A DNA stretch of 64,000 bases from Rhizobium binae (GCF_017357225.1 NZ_CP071604.1:1057001-1121000), one strand, 5' to 3'; counted from the first letter of the stretch, positions 1-9,075 are shown. A program made the numbers and translations. Notes: generated from the sequence alone by a model not told the origin.

Positions 1-84
1 TCATATACGTTCTACCCGAGAGAGGGTCCGAAGCCTGTCGCTTCGAATGAGGGTGGAGCGGAAAACATTGAAAAGAAACTTTGA
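1..84 (+). CDS. ctaG: Cytochrome c oxidase assembly protein CtaG, C-terminal end (partial)
   Basis: The window opens inside a reading frame that runs in frame 1 to TGA at 82-84 and gives SYTFYPREGPKPVASNEGG followed by a short acidic/basic tail. The SYTFYP...KPVAS ending is characteristic of rhizobial CtaG (Cox11), a membrane-anchored copper chaperone that loads CuB of the aa3 oxidase. It lies directly upstream of ctaE, the usual order of the oxidase cluster. Only 27 codons are visible, so the call rests on the tail sequence and gene order. Confidence 0.75.
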   Translation, partial: SYTFYPREGPKPVASNEGGAENIEKKL

Positions 85-144
85 TTAAGGCTCGTTTCCG
101 GCTATGCCGGGGACGAAGTGAGGAAGACATCCGGGGATAGCTAC

Positions 145-1023
145 ATGGCCGATGCGCATCAGAAGAACCACGACTACCACATCATCGATCCGAGCCCGTG
201 GCCGATTCTCGCCTCGCTCGGCGCCTTCATCATGGCGATCGGCGGCGTCTGCTATATGCGTTACCTGAACGGCGGCTCCTTCAAGGTTGCCGGCGCCGAA
301 CTCGCCAATCCCTGGCTATTCTATATCGGCCTCGTGCTGGTTCTCTACGTCATGTACGGCTGGTGGGCCGATACGGTGAAGGAAGCCCATGAGGGCGCCC
401 ATACCCGCGTCGTCTCGCTGCACCTGCGCTACGGCATGATCATGTTCATCGCTTCGGAAGTGATGTTCTTCGTCGCCTGGTTCTGGGCCTATTTCGACGC
501 CAGCCTCTTTCCGAACGAGGCGATCCAGGCCTCGCGCATGGCCTATACCGGCGGTGTCTGGCCGCCGAAGGGCATCGAAGTCCTCGATCCCTGGCACCTG
601 CCGATCTACAACACCGTCATCCTGCTGCTCTCCGGCACGACGGTCACCTGGGCGCACCATGCGCTGCTGCACAATGACCGCAAGGGCCTGGTCCAGGGCC
701 TGACGCTGACCGTGCTGCTCGGCATCTTGTTCTCCAGCGTGCAGGCCTACGAATACGCCCACGCCCCCTTCGACTTCAAGAATTCGATCTACGGCGCGAC
801 CTTCTTCATGGCGACCGGCTTCCACGGTTTCCACGTCCTGGTCGGCACGATCTTCCTGCTGGTCTGCCTGCTGCGTGCGCTCCGCGGCGACTTCACTCCG
901 AAGCAGCATTTCGGCTTCGAGGCGGCCGCCTGGTACTGGCACTTCGTCGACGTCGTCTGGCTGTTCCTGTTCTTCTGCATCTACGTCTGGGGCGGCTGGG
1001 GCGCACCCGTCGCAGCCGGCTGA
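145..1023 (+). CDS. ctaE: Cytochrome c oxidase subunit III
   Basis: A 292-residue membrane protein, subunit III of the aa3-type cytochrome c oxidase in the inner membrane. Seven hydrophobic segments are visible. The conserved SEVMFFVAWFWAYF helix carries the buried glutamate, and the HFGFEAAAWYWHFVDVVWLFLF segment near the C terminus is diagnostic. I chose ATG 145 (MADAHQKNHDYHIIDPSPWP) over the upstream GTG because this is the normal N terminus of the family; a weak purine-rich stretch lies about 8 bases upstream. It follows ctaG by 60 bases. In relatives the next genes are DUF983 and surf1; here two minus-strand genes intervene. Confidence 0.97.
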   Translation: MADAHQKNHDYHIIDPSPWPILASLGAFIMAIGGVCYMRYLNGGSFKVAGAELANPWLFYIGLVLVLYVMYGWWADTVKEAHEGAHTRVVSLHLRYGMIMFIASEVMFFVAWFWAYFDASLFPNEAIQASRMAYTGGVWPPKGIEVLDPWHLPIYNTVILLLSGTTVTWAHHALLHNDRKGLVQGLTLTVLLGILFSSVQAYEYAHAPFDFKNSIYGATFFMATGFHGFHVLVGTIFLLVCLLRALRGDFTPKQHFGFEAAAWYWHFVDVVWLFLFFCIYVWGGWGAPVAAG

Positions 1024-1043
1024 TCGGGAGCGATGTTCAAGCG

Positions 1044-1077
1044 AAAGGCGGGCCTCGGGTCCGCCTTTTCTGTTTTT
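1044..1077 (+). terminator. Rho-independent terminator of ctaE
   Basis: AAGGCGG and CCGCCTT form a stem around a GC-rich loop, followed by a T-rich run (CTTTTCTGTTTTT), 20 bases after the ctaE stop. It closes the oxidase transcript before two minus-strand genes. Confidence 0.75.
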
Positions 1078-1133
1078 GGCTCGACGCACCGCGATCGCAG
1101 GGCTTGATCCACGGCGCGGCCCCTGACGTCCCG

Positions 1134-1397
1134 CTACGATTGAGTGAGAATCACCAAGGTCTCCGGCAATACTCCGTCATACTCCATCGCATCCGCCGCC
1201 TGCTTGGACTTCATAAATTCCTCCAGGCGGCCCATGTCGGGAACGTCCATGACGAGGCCAACGCGGTTGGACGCCTGTGGATCGACAAACGTACGAATGT
1301 TTGTGCAGCCGAGGGGCTCGAAGACCTCTTTGCGGCGCGGTGAAGTGAGCCAATGTTTGACGTCCTTGACGTCGTGATAGGCCAATATGGTAGGCAT
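1134..1397 (-). CDS. Small cytoplasmic protein of unknown function, ferredoxin-like fold guess
   Basis: An 87-residue protein beginning MPTILAYHDVKDVKHWLTS. It has no signal peptide or membrane segment. The pattern of short beta strands alternating with helices, including TFVDPQASNRVGLVMDVPDMGRLEEFM, resembles small dimeric alpha/beta barrel proteins of the monooxygenase/cyclase-like type, but no catalytic motif can be named. A strong GAGGAGG ribosome site lies 7 bases before the ATG. It sits on the minus strand between ctaE and a kinase-like gene also on the minus strand, interrupting the usual oxidase cluster. Function unknown. Confidence 0.75.
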   Translation of the reverse strand: MPTILAYHDVKDVKHWLTSPRRKEVFEPLGCTNIRTFVDPQASNRVGLVMDVPDMGRLEEFMKSKQAADAMEYDGVLPETLVILTQS

Positions 1398-1638
1398 AGC
1401 ATCCTCCTCTCAAAGCCAAATGGAACACTACGCCGCGATTGATCACATTGATATTACCCGGATGGGCGGGGCGCGTCGTCGTCGGCAAATGGCAAAGATA
1501 TCGATGGTCCCGTCGCTTCCGGCCCCAGCTTGGCACCCGTAAGCGGTCATGGTGGCATTTGCCGCCGAACTCGGCGTCGATGCGCGGGTCAAGTCGGTCA
1601 AGGCCGAGCTTCATGGAGAGTGGGACGTGCGATTGCCA

Positions 1639-2280
1639 TCAACGCCCGCCAGCGATCCTTTCGAAGGCCGAAGGTCCGGGGATGCCGAGATCGAGGCGTT
1701 GGCGGATTGCCTCGGCGCATTCGTGGGCGGTCAGCACCGACGTATCGACCTCCATGTCGTAGATGCCTGGCCGGTGCACCTCGTCCTGCCAGCGCTGCAC
1801 CGGTTCGGGAACCGGCATGTCTGCAGTGGCGCGGAGATACAGCGTCTCGCGGCCATCTTGGGCAATGTCTCGCCGCTGCATGATCGTCTCGAGCGGACAG
1901 CGCACGCCGACGAACAGCACGGAAAGGCCGTCGAGTCGCCGGGCGCAGTCGGGAAGTATGCCGAGTGGGTGCGAATAGCTGTCGTGATGGCCGAGATCGG
2001 CGACGACGTTGAGGCCCAATCCGGCATGGATGGCGATTGACTCGTAAAGGGCGGCATAGAGGAACGGTATCAGCTCTTCGAGCTCCGGTCGCTCGCCGCC
2101 CGGCCTGAGCCCGATGCCGGGCAAATAGCGCTGCGGCGTCATCGCATTGTAGCCGTCGACGCCGAGGTTGATCCATGGACCCTCGAATTCGTCCTGGATT
2201 GCCCGGGCAATGCTGGATTTGCCGCTGCGCGGCGCGCCGTTCAGGATAATGATCTGTCCGGCATGGCTGTCGCTGGTCAT
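1639..2280 (-). CDS. Chloramphenicol phosphotransferase-like P-loop kinase
   Basis: A 213-residue cytosolic protein with an N-terminal Walker A motif (GAPRSGKSS, residues about 15-23) and the downstream INLGVDGYNAMTP segment, whose aspartate matches the catalytic position of the chloramphenicol 3-O-phosphotransferase-like family. ADLGHHDSY and LFVGVRCPLETIMQRR (the family's VxCPLE-like arginine-rich lid) also fit. Family members transfer a phosphate from ATP to a hydroxyl, but most bacterial homologues have no proven substrate, so resistance should not be assumed. The 241 bases between it and the next minus-strand gene hold no clear gene. Confidence 0.8.
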   Translation of the reverse strand: MTSDSHAGQIIILNGAPRSGKSSIARAIQDEFEGPWINLGVDGYNAMTPQRYLPGIGLRPGGERPELEELIPFLYAALYESIAIHAGLGLNVVADLGHHDSYSHPLGILPDCARRLDGLSVLFVGVRCPLETIMQRRDIAQDGRETLYLRATADMPVPEPVQRWQDEVHRPGIYDMEVDTSVLTAHECAEAIRQRLDLGIPGPSAFERIAGGR

Positions 2281-2399
2281 CAGTCTTCTTCTTCTGTTTG
2301 GCGCGAATCATGAGGCGAAACCGCGCAGGCGTTTCCATTCGGGATGCGAATACTTTATGGGAGAGTTAAGGCAGCATCGAAATTGTCAGAAGGAACGGC

Positions 2400-2780
2400 A
2401 TGAACGAGGACAGCGCGCATTTTCCCCCTGTCGATCCTGTTAAGACAGGCATCAAGGGCTGCTGCCCGCGTTGCGGTCAGGGCAAGCTGTTCGATGGCCT
2501 GCTCGGGCTAAAACCGCGTTGTGCTTCCTGCGGTCTCGACTATTCCTTCGCCGATTCCGGCGACGGGCCGGCCGTCTTCGTCATCCTTATCGTCGGCTTT
2601 ATCATTATCGGCATGGTGCTCTGGCTGCAGGTGAATTACGGCCCGCCGATCTGGGTGCATATCCTACTGTTCGGCCCCCTGACCATCATCCTGTCGCTGC
2701 TGACGCTGCGCTGGTTCAAGGGCATCCTGATCGCCATGCAATACCGTCATAATGCCCGCGAAGGACGCCTGAGTGACTGA
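2400..2780 (+). CDS. DUF983 family membrane protein
   Basis: A 126-residue protein with an N-terminal zinc-ribbon pair (CCPRCGQG at about 20-27 and CASCGLDY at about 41-48) followed by two hydrophobic segments (VFVILIVGFIIIGMVLWL and HILLFGPLTIILSLLTL). This matches DUF983, normally encoded in alphaproteobacterial cytochrome oxidase clusters between ctaE and surf1 and presumed to help oxidase assembly; the biochemical role is not established. An AAGGAA ribosome site precedes the ATG. Its last eight bases overlap the GTG start of surf1, suggesting coupled translation. Confidence 0.9.
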   Translation: MNEDSAHFPPVDPVKTGIKGCCPRCGQGKLFDGLLGLKPRCASCGLDYSFADSGDGPAVFVILIVGFIIIGMVLWLQVNYGPPIWVHILLFGPLTIILSLLTLRWFKGILIAMQYRHNAREGRLSD

Positions 2781-3528
2781 AATCGACCGTGCCGCGCCGC
2801 GCCGCCGGATGCCCGTGATAACAGGCATCCTGGTTCTGATCGCCCTTGCCATCCTGATTACGCTCGGAACCTGGCAGCTGCAGCGCCTCCACTGGAAACA
2901 GGGCCTTCTTGCCGACATCGCCGCGCGCCAGGCTGCCGCGCCTGTGCCGCTGGCCGATATCGAGGCGATGGCGGCATCCGGCGGCGACATCGAATACCGC
3001 AAGGTCACCGCCACCGGCCGCTACATCAACAACAAGGAGCGGCACTTCTTCGCCACCTGGCGCGGCCAGACCGGCTTTTACGTCTATACCCCGCTCGAGC
3101 TTGCCGACGGGCGCGTCCTCTTCGTCAACCGTGGCTTCGTTCCCTATGAGAACAAGGAGCCGGAAATGCGCATGCAGGGCCAGTTGACGGATCAGCAGAC
3201 CGTCACCGGGCTGGCGCGGGCAAAGCTTCCCGGCAAACCCTCCTCGCTGGTGCCCGACAATGACGTCGCCAAGAACATCTTCTACTGGAAGGACCTTGAC
3301 GTCATGGCCGAAAGCGTCGGGCTGGAGAAGGGCCGCGTCATCCCGTTTTTCGTCGATGCCGATTCGACGCCCAATCCGGCCGGCCTGCCGATCGGCGGCG
3401 TCACCCAGGTCGACCTGCCGAACGACCATCTGCAATATGCGCTGACCTGGTACGGGCTGGCCGCCGTGCTCGTCGTCGTGGTGGCGATCTCCTGGTTCCG
3501 CAAGCCAGGCAAGACATCCTCGCAATAG
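2773..3528 (+). CDS. surf1: SURF1 family cytochrome oxidase biogenesis protein
   Basis: A 251-residue inner-membrane protein with the SURF1 layout: an N-terminal helix (residues about 16-36, ending in the conserved GTWQLQRL), a large periplasmic domain with VTATGRYINNKE and GFYVYTPLEL...VNRGFVP, and a C-terminal helix (HLQYALTWYGLAAVLVVVVAISW). SURF1 proteins assist heme a insertion into oxidase subunit I. The GTG start at 2773 lies inside the last codons of the DUF983 gene. The cluster order supports a role in aa3 oxidase maturation. Confidence 0.95.
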   Translation: MTEIDRAAPRRRMPVITGILVLIALAILITLGTWQLQRLHWKQGLLADIAARQAAAPVPLADIEAMAASGGDIEYRKVTATGRYINNKERHFFATWRGQTGFYVYTPLELADGRVLFVNRGFVPYENKEPEMRMQGQLTDQQTVTGLARAKLPGKPSSLVPDNDVAKNIFYWKDLDVMAESVGLEKGRVIPFFVDADSTPNPAGLPIGGVTQVDLPNDHLQYALTWYGLAAVLVVVVAISWFRKPGKTSSQ

Positions 3529-3591
3529 TATCGCTTCAATTCTTGGTCATATTGGGCTAGAGGTCCCTAACCCTCTCAATCCGGAAATGAC

Positions 3592-4593
3592 ATGAATATT
3601 GCGGCGAAACCTCCCTTGACGATCAGGCTCTGCGGGCCGCGCGGATTCTGCGCCGGCGTCGACCGCGCCATCCAGATCGTCGTGCTGGCGCTGAAATCCT
3701 ATGGCGCCCCGGTCTATGTGCGCCACGAGATCGTCCACAATCGTTATGTCGTCGAGGGGCTGGAGGCCAAGGGCGCCGTCTTCGTCGAGGAACTGGACGA
3801 GATCCCGGCCGAACATCGCGCCCAGCCGGTGGTCTTCTCCGCCCACGGCGTGCCGAAGTCCGTGCCGGAGGATGCGGCAAGCCGCAACCTTTTCTATCTC
3901 GACGCCACCTGTCCGCTAGTCTCCAAGGTCCACAAGCAGGCGATGCGCCACAATCGCCTCGGCCGCCACGTCGTCCTGATCGGCCATGCCGGCCACCCCG
4001 AGGTGATCGGCACCATGGGACAGCTGCCGGAGGGATCGGTCTCGCTGATCGAGACGATCGAGGATGCCGACGCCTACACACCCGCCGACCCGGACAATCT
4101 CGGTTACGTCACCCAGACGACGCTCTCGGTCGACGACACGGCCGGCGTCATCGCCCGCCTGCACGAGCGTTTTCCCAACCTGACCGCGCCGGCCGCCGAT
4201 TCGATCTGTTATGCGACGACCAACCGCCAGGAAGTGGTGAAGCAGGCGGCCCCCGGCTGCGATCTTTTCATCATCGTCGGCGCGCCGAATTCCTCCAATT
4301 CCAAGCGTCTGGTCGAAGTGGCGCTGAGGGCAGGGGCGAAGAAATCGATCCTGGTGCAGCGCGCCGCCGAACTCGACTGGGACGAGATCGGCGCGATTTC
4401 GACGCTCGGCCTTTCGGCCGGCGCCTCCGCCCCCGAGGTCATCGTCAACGAGATCATCGAGGCCTTCCGCGCCCGCTTCGACGCCCGCGTCGAACTCGCC
4501 GAAACGGTGCAGGAAACCGAGAATTTCCTGGTCAATCGCGAATTGCGCAGCATCGAGCTGACGGCGGCCGACATGGCCTTCGTCAACGGCTAG
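3592..4593 (+). CDS. ispH: 4-hydroxy-3-methylbut-2-enyl diphosphate reductase (LytB)
   Basis: A 333-residue iron-sulfur enzyme catalysing the last step of the non-mevalonate isoprenoid pathway, reducing HMBPP to IPP and DMAPP. The three cluster cysteines are visible in [10 protein letters not shown] (C20), DATCPLVSK and [11 protein letters not shown]; the substrate-binding VTQTTLS and [10 protein letters not shown] motifs are present. Length is normal. It starts 63 bases after surf1, in the conserved order surf1-ispH-thrB-rnhA. Isoprenoid supply also feeds heme a and quinone synthesis, a possible reason for the linkage. Confidence 0.97.
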   Translation: MNIAAKPPLTIRLCGPRGFCAGVDRAIQIVVLALKSYGAPVYVRHEIVHNRYVVEGLEAKGAVFVEELDEIPAEHRAQPVVFSAHGVPKSVPEDAASRNLFYLDATCPLVSKVHKQAMRHNRLGRHVVLIGHAGHPEVIGTMGQLPEGSVSLIETIEDADAYTPADPDNLGYVTQTTLSVDDTAGVIARLHERFPNLTAPAADSICYATTNRQEVVKQAAPGCDLFIIVGAPNSSNSKRLVEVALRAGAKKSILVQRAAELDWDEIGAISTLGLSAGASAPEVIVNEIIEAFRARFDARVELAETVQETENFLVNRELRSIELTAADMAFVNG

Positions 4594-4646
4594 GCCGTCA
4601 TCCCGGCCCGGCCGTCCATCATCCATAAGCAACGACGAGACCTCAC

Positions 4647-5612
4647 TTGGCAGTCTATACCGATATCGCCGAAGACGATCTGAAGTGGTTCCTGACCGAA
4701 TATGACGCGGGAAGCCTGCTCTCCTACAAGGGCATCGCCGAAGGTGTGGAAAATTCCAATTTCCTGCTGCACACCTCCAAGGAGCCGCTGATCCTGACGC
4801 TTTACGAGAAGCGCGTGGAAAAGACCGATCTGCCCTTCTTCCTCGGCCTGATGCAGCATCTTGCGGCCCGCGGCCTGTCCTGCCCGCTGCCGCTGCCGCG
4901 CCGCGACGGCACGCTGCTCGGCTCGCTCTCCGGTCGCCCGGCGGCGCTGATTTCCTTCCTTGAAGGCATGTGGCTGAGAAAACCGGAGGCGAAACACTGC
5001 CGCGAGGTCGGCCGGGCGCTCGCCCAGATGCATGTCGCGGGCGACGGTTTCGAGCTGAAGCGCCCGAACGCGCTGTCGCTCGACGGCTGGCGGAGTCTCT
5101 GGGAAAAATCCGAGGCGCGCGCCGATGAGGTCGAGCCCGGCCTGCAAGATGAGATCCGCAGCGAACTCGATTTCCTCGCTGCCGCCTGGCCGAAAGGTCT
5201 GCCGGCCGGCGTCATCCACGCCGACCTCTTTCCCGACAATGTGTTCTTCCTCGGCGATCAGCTTTCGGGCCTGATCGACTTCTATTTCGCCTGCAACGAT
5301 CTGCTCGCCTATGATGTTTCGATCTGCCTGAATGCCTGGTGCTTCGAAAAGGACGGCGCCTACAACATCACCAAGGGCACGGCGATGCTCGAGGGTTACC
5401 AGAGCGTGCGTCCCTTGAGCGGCGAAGAGATCGCTGCTTTGCCGGTGCTGTCGCGCGGTTCGGCGCTGCGTTTCTTCCTGACGCGGCTTTACGACTGGTT
5501 GACGACGCCGGAGGGTGCCATGGTCACCAAGAAGGACCCGCTCGAATATCTCCGCAAGCTGCGCTTCCACCGCCAGATCGGCTCGGCCGCCGAATACGGA
5601 TTGAGCCTATGA
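4647..5612 (+). CDS. thrB: Homoserine kinase (ThrB, aminoglycoside phosphotransferase-like type)
   Basis: A 321-residue cytosolic kinase that phosphorylates homoserine on the way to threonine. It belongs to the APH/choline-kinase fold rather than the GHMP family: [11 protein letters not shown] near the N terminus, the Brenner-type catalytic motif [13 protein letters not shown] (residues about 190-202) and the metal-binding LIDFYFA. The start is TTG at 4647 ([15 protein letters not shown]), the usual N terminus in rhizobia. It overlaps rnhA by four bases (ATGA). Threonine synthase, the next enzyme, is encoded separately at 21269-22693 on the other strand. Confidence 0.95.
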   Translation: MAVYTDIAEDDLKWFLTEYDAGSLLSYKGIAEGVENSNFLLHTSKEPLILTLYEKRVEKTDLPFFLGLMQHLAARGLSCPLPLPRRDGTLLGSLSGRPAALISFLEGMWLRKPEAKHCREVGRALAQMHVAGDGFELKRPNALSLDGWRSLWEKSEARADEVEPGLQDEIRSELDFLAAAWPKGLPAGVIHADLFPDNVFFLGDQLSGLIDFYFACNDLLAYDVSICLNAWCFEKDGAYNITKGTAMLEGYQSVRPLSGEEIAALPVLSRGSALRFFLTRLYDWLTTPEGAMVTKKDPLEYLRKLRFHRQIGSAAEYGLSL

Positions 5613-6064
5613 AGCACGTCGATATCTTCACCGACGGCGCCTGCTCCGGCAATCCCGGCCCCGGCGGCTGGGGCGCCGTGCTGCGTTATGGCGAGGTCGA
5701 AAAGGAGCTTTGCGGCGGCGAGGCGGATACCACCAACAACCGCATGGAACTGCTGGCGGCAATCTCCGCCCTGCAGGCCCTCAAGACCCCTTGCGAGGTC
5801 GATCTCTATACCGACAGCGCCTACGTCAAGGATGGCATCTCCAAATGGATTTTCGGCTGGAAGAAAAACGGCTGGAAGACCGCGGACAAGAAGCCGGTGA
5901 AGAACGCCGAACTCTGGCAGGCGCTGGAAGAAGCCCGCAACCGCCACAAGGTGACGCTGCACTGGGTCAAGGGCCACGCCGGCCACCCGGAAAACGAACG
6001 GGCGGATGAACTCGCGCGCCGGGGTATGGAGCCGTTCAAGAAGGGCAAGGCGGTTTCGTTCTAA
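5609..6064 (+). CDS. rnhA: Ribonuclease HI
   Basis: A 151-residue enzyme that degrades the RNA strand of RNA:DNA hybrids. All four acidic catalytic residues can be placed: D9 in [12 protein letters not shown], the glutamate of NNRMELLAA, the aspartate of LYTDSAYV, and the aspartate of ENERADELA. The basic protrusion ([16 protein letters not shown]) typical of RNase HI is present. The ATG overlaps the thrB stop (ATGA), so the two are probably co-translated. No clear terminator follows; the downstream sequence is a REP palindrome broken by an insertion sequence. Confidence 0.97.
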   Translation: MKHVDIFTDGACSGNPGPGGWGAVLRYGEVEKELCGGEADTTNNRMELLAAISALQALKTPCEVDLYTDSAYVKDGISKWIFGWKKNGWKTADKKPVKNAELWQALEEARNRHKVTLHWVKGHAGHPENERADELARRGMEPFKKGKAVSF

Positions 6065-6219
6065 AGGGTGTGAGGTTTTGCCGTTGCGCACCTCTCTCTA
6101 CTAATGCACTGGCGGCACGAATGTGTCCGTCGGTTCAACCCAATCTCCGTCATGCTCGGGCTTGACCCGAGCATCCACGCCGACACCTACCACAGGGGCA
6201 TGGATCCTCGGCTCAAGGC

Positions 6220-7492
6220 CACTGGTGTCCGGTTTAAATTTGGTCACCATTGGAGGCTCATCTGGTGGGGACTGTGTGGTGGCCTGCCGGCGGGTTGCAA
6301 CAGGCGGTCGATCCTGCGGCGATGCATGAGATTGGCGCGCACCAGGCGGGCGAAGGCGAGCGGGCTTGTGACGGTGGTCTGGTCGGCCTTGGCCATCTGC
6401 AGCAGCAGGTATGCGATCAAAGCGACGGCGATCTGGATGCGCACGGCATTCTCGCTGTTGCCGAGGAAATGGCGGATTTTCAGCGTCTGCTTGACCCAGC
6501 GGAAGAACAGCTCGATCGCCCAGCGGCGCTTGTAGAGCGCGGCGATCTCTTCTGCCGGGGCATCGAGATCGTTGGAGAAGATGCGCAATATCTTGCCGGT
6601 TTCGATCTGCACACAGATCTCCCGAACCGGCCCGCTCATCGGGTTCCTGCGGCTTTTTGCCATGCGCTGCGGCAGAAGGCCGACCCGATCCGACAGGATG
6701 GTTCCATCCGGGCTAACCGCTCTTTCCTCGATGACGGCCAATTTGGTATGGGATTTGAGGCGCGTGACGATGCGGCAGCCGGCGGCATTGAGCTTCGCCC
6801 ACCAGCCGAAATCGTAATAGCCGAGGTCGAAGACATAGGTGGCGCCTGCCTCGATGGGCATGACCTTGGCGGCGGTGATGTCGTTGACATTGGCCGGCGT
6901 CACCGCCGCATAGATCGGCCGTTCGGCATTGGCATCGTAGACGACGTGAACCTTGGCGCCACAGGCCTGATCGGAAAAGCGTGCCCAGTGCGATCCCGCT
7001 CCGGAAAGGCGCAGGCTGCTGCTGTCGATTAGATGGACCGCCTCGCCGACGGCCCGCTTGAGCCCACGCCCGGCGCGGGACACCATCTGCGCGAACAGCT
7101 CGGCGAAAACCGCACTCGGGCGTAGGCCATTGGCGTCGGCAAGGGTCGATCGTGACACCGGTTGGGCGCCGAGATGGTAAAGACCGCTGCTGTGGCTTTG
7201 CAGGCCGCCGACGATCTCGCGCAGGCTGACGGCCCCGGAAAGCTGGCCGTAGAGCAGCGCGACCAGCTGGCTCTTCGTCGACAGCCGCCGCACGTGCTTG
7301 TCGGCCTGATGCTCCTCCACAAGTCTTTCGAAGGCCGCCCACGGAATCCGCTTCAACAGATCATGAAAGACGCTATTCTCATGCCGCACGGTGTTGCCCC
7401 TCTTTCGTGTCCGGGATTGTCGCCAAACATCCGAATACGAGTAGAATCAACACCGTGCGCCTTGTCCACCAAATTTAAACCGGACAGCAGTG
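6220..7492 (-). mobile_element. Complete IS4-family-like insertion sequence, about 1.27 kb
   Basis: Imperfect terminal inverted repeats of 25 bases lie at 6220-6244 and 7468-7492 (one mismatch; core TGTCCGGTTTAAATTTGGT). They enclose one transposase gene. The flanks carry a direct repeat GCTCAAGGC(C) at 6211-6220 and 7493-7502, read as a 9-10 base target duplication; one C at the left border is ambiguous. Intact ends, duplication and transposase suggest a recent, possibly still mobile insertion. Confidence 0.9.
6244..7389 (-). CDS. IS4-family transposase
   Basis: A 381-residue DDE transposase. The N-terminal region (FHDLLKRIPWAAFERLVEEHQADKHVRRL) is the DUF4372-type DNA-binding part. Catalytic residues are visible as HLIDSSSLRL, FDLGYYDFGWW, and the glutamate in the YREK signature of the IS4 family: YKRRWAIELFFRWVK has Y, R, E and K at the expected spacing. 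Full length with no frameshift. The stop lies at the inner edge of the left inverted repeat, as expected for a compact element. Confidence 0.95.
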   Translation of the reverse strand: MRHENSVFHDLLKRIPWAAFERLVEEHQADKHVRRLSTKSQLVALLYGQLSGAVSLREIVGGLQSHSSGLYHLGAQPVSRSTLADANGLRPSAVFAELFAQMVSRAGRGLKRAVGEAVHLIDSSSLRLSGAGSHWARFSDQACGAKVHVVYDANAERPIYAAVTPANVNDITAAKVMPIEAGATYVFDLGYYDFGWWAKLNAAGCRIVTRLKSHTKLAVIEERAVSPDGTILSDRVGLLPQRMAKSRRNPMSGPVREICVQIETGKILRIFSNDLDAPAEEIAALYKRRWAIELFFRWVKQTLKIRHFLGNSENAVRIQIAVALIAYLLLQMAKADQTTVTSPLAFARLVRANLMHRRRIDRLLQPAGRPPHSPHQMSLQW

Positions 7493-7625
7493 GCTCAAGG
7501 CCGAGGATGACGGAATATGTGGTGTCGTCCCAGCCAATTCGTCCCCGAAAGCCGACAATGGGCGGAGGCGGACTCATCCGATGACGAGCACGGGATGAGG
7601 ATGGGAGAGGCCTTGCATCTCACTG

Positions 7626-8696
7626 CTACGGCGCCGTCGCCGCCCCCTGAATCAGGCGATGCAGATATTCGAGCTTGGCCACGACAGGCGAGGAGAGCAC
7701 GAAAGGGTAGGAATCCGGCTGGCCCATGCTGCGCTGGATCGCGTTGATCGCCAGGCTGAGCGGCACCCAGGCGCTGACAAGCTGCTCGGCGCTCTGTGCC
7801 CTGTAGGGAAGAAAATCGACCTCGCCGGCTATTTCCTCATGGCCGCGCGGATCGATGGCGATGCCAAAGGCGCGGGCGGTCTCCAGCGTGTCGACGATGT
7901 GGAGATAATGCGCGAAACATTCGGCGAAATCCTCCCAGGGGTGTGACGCGGCATAGGCACTGATGAAGCTGCCCTGCCATCCCAGAGGCGGGCCATTGGA
8001 ATAGTGGTTTTGCAGGGCGGCCGCATAATCCTGCCGCTCGTCGCCGAAGACGGCGCGGAAATCGTCGAGGCCGTTCTGGTCGCGCACCAGCTTGTTCCAG
8101 ATGAAATGGCCGGTCTCGTGGCGGAAATGGCCGAGCAGCGTGCGATAGGGCTCGTTCATCGAGCTGCGCGCCTGTTCGCGGGTGGCGTCGTCGGCTTCGG
8201 CGGCGCGAATGGTGATCAGGCCTTCCTCGTGGCCGGTCATGGCGGGCACGACATTGCCGTCGCCCTGCAGCGAATCCTCGAGGAAATCGAAGACGAGGCC
8301 GCCTTGCGGATCCTGGGCGCGATCGGGATGCGGCAGCTTCCAGCGCAGCAGTGAATAGAAGAGATGACGCTGCGCCTGGCCGATGCGCCGCCACCGGTCG
8401 ATGCCGTCCTGTGTGTCGGTGTTCGGCACCAGCCGGTTATGGCGGCAGGCAGTGCAGAACTCGCCGTCGCTGTCGTCCTCCACCAGCCAGTTGCAGATGT
8501 CGAGCCCGGCATTGGCGCAGAAGCGCACCTGCCGGTCGGGATTGGCAACAAGCTGCCAGGCCGTCTCGTCGCGCGGCTCCAGCGCATGCATGGCGAGATC
8601 GCCGGGCAGGAAGCCGAGGCGATGATTGCAGCGCACGCAGTGGCGGTTGTCAAAGTGGACGACCTGATCGCAATTGTCGCAGGCGAAAAGCTTCAT
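7626..8696 (-). CDS. Zinc-ribbon putative metallopeptidase (DUF2248-type)
   Basis: A 356-residue cytosolic protein. The N terminus is a zinc ribbon (CDNCDQ...HCVRCNHRLG, residues 5-27), followed by a second cysteine cluster (DICNWLV...FCTACRHN). The central RHETGHFIWNKLV matches the HExxH zinc-protease motif, and HPWEDFAECFAHYLHI supplies a likely third ligand region. This arrangement is that of the family annotated as putative zinc-binding metallopeptidase; its substrate is unknown. It stands alone on the minus strand downstream of the csbD terminator. Confidence 0.88.
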   Translation of the reverse strand: MKLFACDNCDQVVHFDNRHCVRCNHRLGFLPGDLAMHALEPRDETAWQLVANPDRQVRFCANAGLDICNWLVEDDSDGEFCTACRHNRLVPNTDTQDGIDRWRRIGQAQRHLFYSLLRWKLPHPDRAQDPQGGLVFDFLEDSLQGDGNVVPAMTGHEEGLITIRAAEADDATREQARSSMNEPYRTLLGHFRHETGHFIWNKLVRDQNGLDDFRAVFGDERQDYAAALQNHYSNGPPLGWQGSFISAYAASHPWEDFAECFAHYLHIVDTLETARAFGIAIDPRGHEEIAGEVDFLPYRAQSAEQLVSAWVPLSLAINAIQRSMGQPDSYPFVLSSPVVAKLEYLHRLIQGAATAP

Positions 8697-8727
8697 CGTC
8701 TTGATCTCGGTAAAGCAGCGGAGGATT

Positions 8728-8759
8728 AAAAATGCCCGCCGCGCGAAGCGCGGCAGGCA
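8728..8759 (-). terminator. Rho-independent terminator of the csbD-like gene
   Basis: On the minus strand a 12-base stem with one mismatch (TGCCTGCCGCGC / GCGCGGCGGGCA) is followed by TTTTTAA. It lies just after the CsbD-like stop and separates it from the peptidase gene downstream. Confidence 0.8.
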
Positions 8760-8782
8760 TGGTTCAAAGGATGCGCTGTGGT

Positions 8783-8974
8783 TCAGAGCCGGTCGACGGC
8801 GCCCTTGAGCTTGTCCTTGACCTTGCCGGTTGCGACCTGCCCCTTGCCCTTGGCTTCCTGGACGTCGCCCTTGGCCTGCATGTCGCGATCGTCCGTGGCC
8901 TTGCCGACCGCCTGCTTCGTCTTGCCGGCAATTTCGTTTGCCTTGCCCGAGATCTTGTCGCTGGTGCTACCCAT
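8783..8974 (-). CDS. CsbD family stress-response protein
   Basis: A 63-residue, highly charged, helix-forming protein (MGSTSDKISGKANEIAGKTKQ...). The repeated GKxxEx(x)GK(x)KxxxGK pattern is that of CsbD. Homologues are abundant under general stress, but no molecular activity is established. A GAGAT purine stretch precedes the ATG, and a strong terminator follows, so it is probably monocistronic. Confidence 0.93.
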   Translation of the reverse strand: MGSTSDKISGKANEIAGKTKQAVGKATDDRDMQAKGDVQEAKGKGQVATGKVKDKLKGAVDRL

Positions 8975-9075
8975 GTAATATCTCCTTGTCAGCGTCGGAC
9001 CTCTCGTCCGCGCGGGAAGGAAACGTCACTTGAAGCTATTCGTTCCAGCGATCGCCGGCGCCGGCGCCACAGGCG

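Larger units (their letters stand above)
6145..7513. repeat. REP-like palindrome interrupted by an insertion sequence
   Basis: The left part (6145-6220) carries CTCCGTCATGCTCGGGCTTG and its matching arm up to ATGGATCCTCGGCTCAAGGCC. The right part resumes at 7493 with GCTCAAGGCCGAGGATGACG. Joined at the duplicated GCTCAAGGCC, the two halves rebuild a standard copy of the REP-like element found at many other intergenic places in this window, so the insertion sequence landed inside an existing repeat. Confidence 0.85.

Noticed and set aside
1549..2040. A 163-residue plus-strand frame opposite the CPT-like kinase
   Set aside because: Antisense image of the kinase; the P-loop and downstream motifs are on the minus strand.
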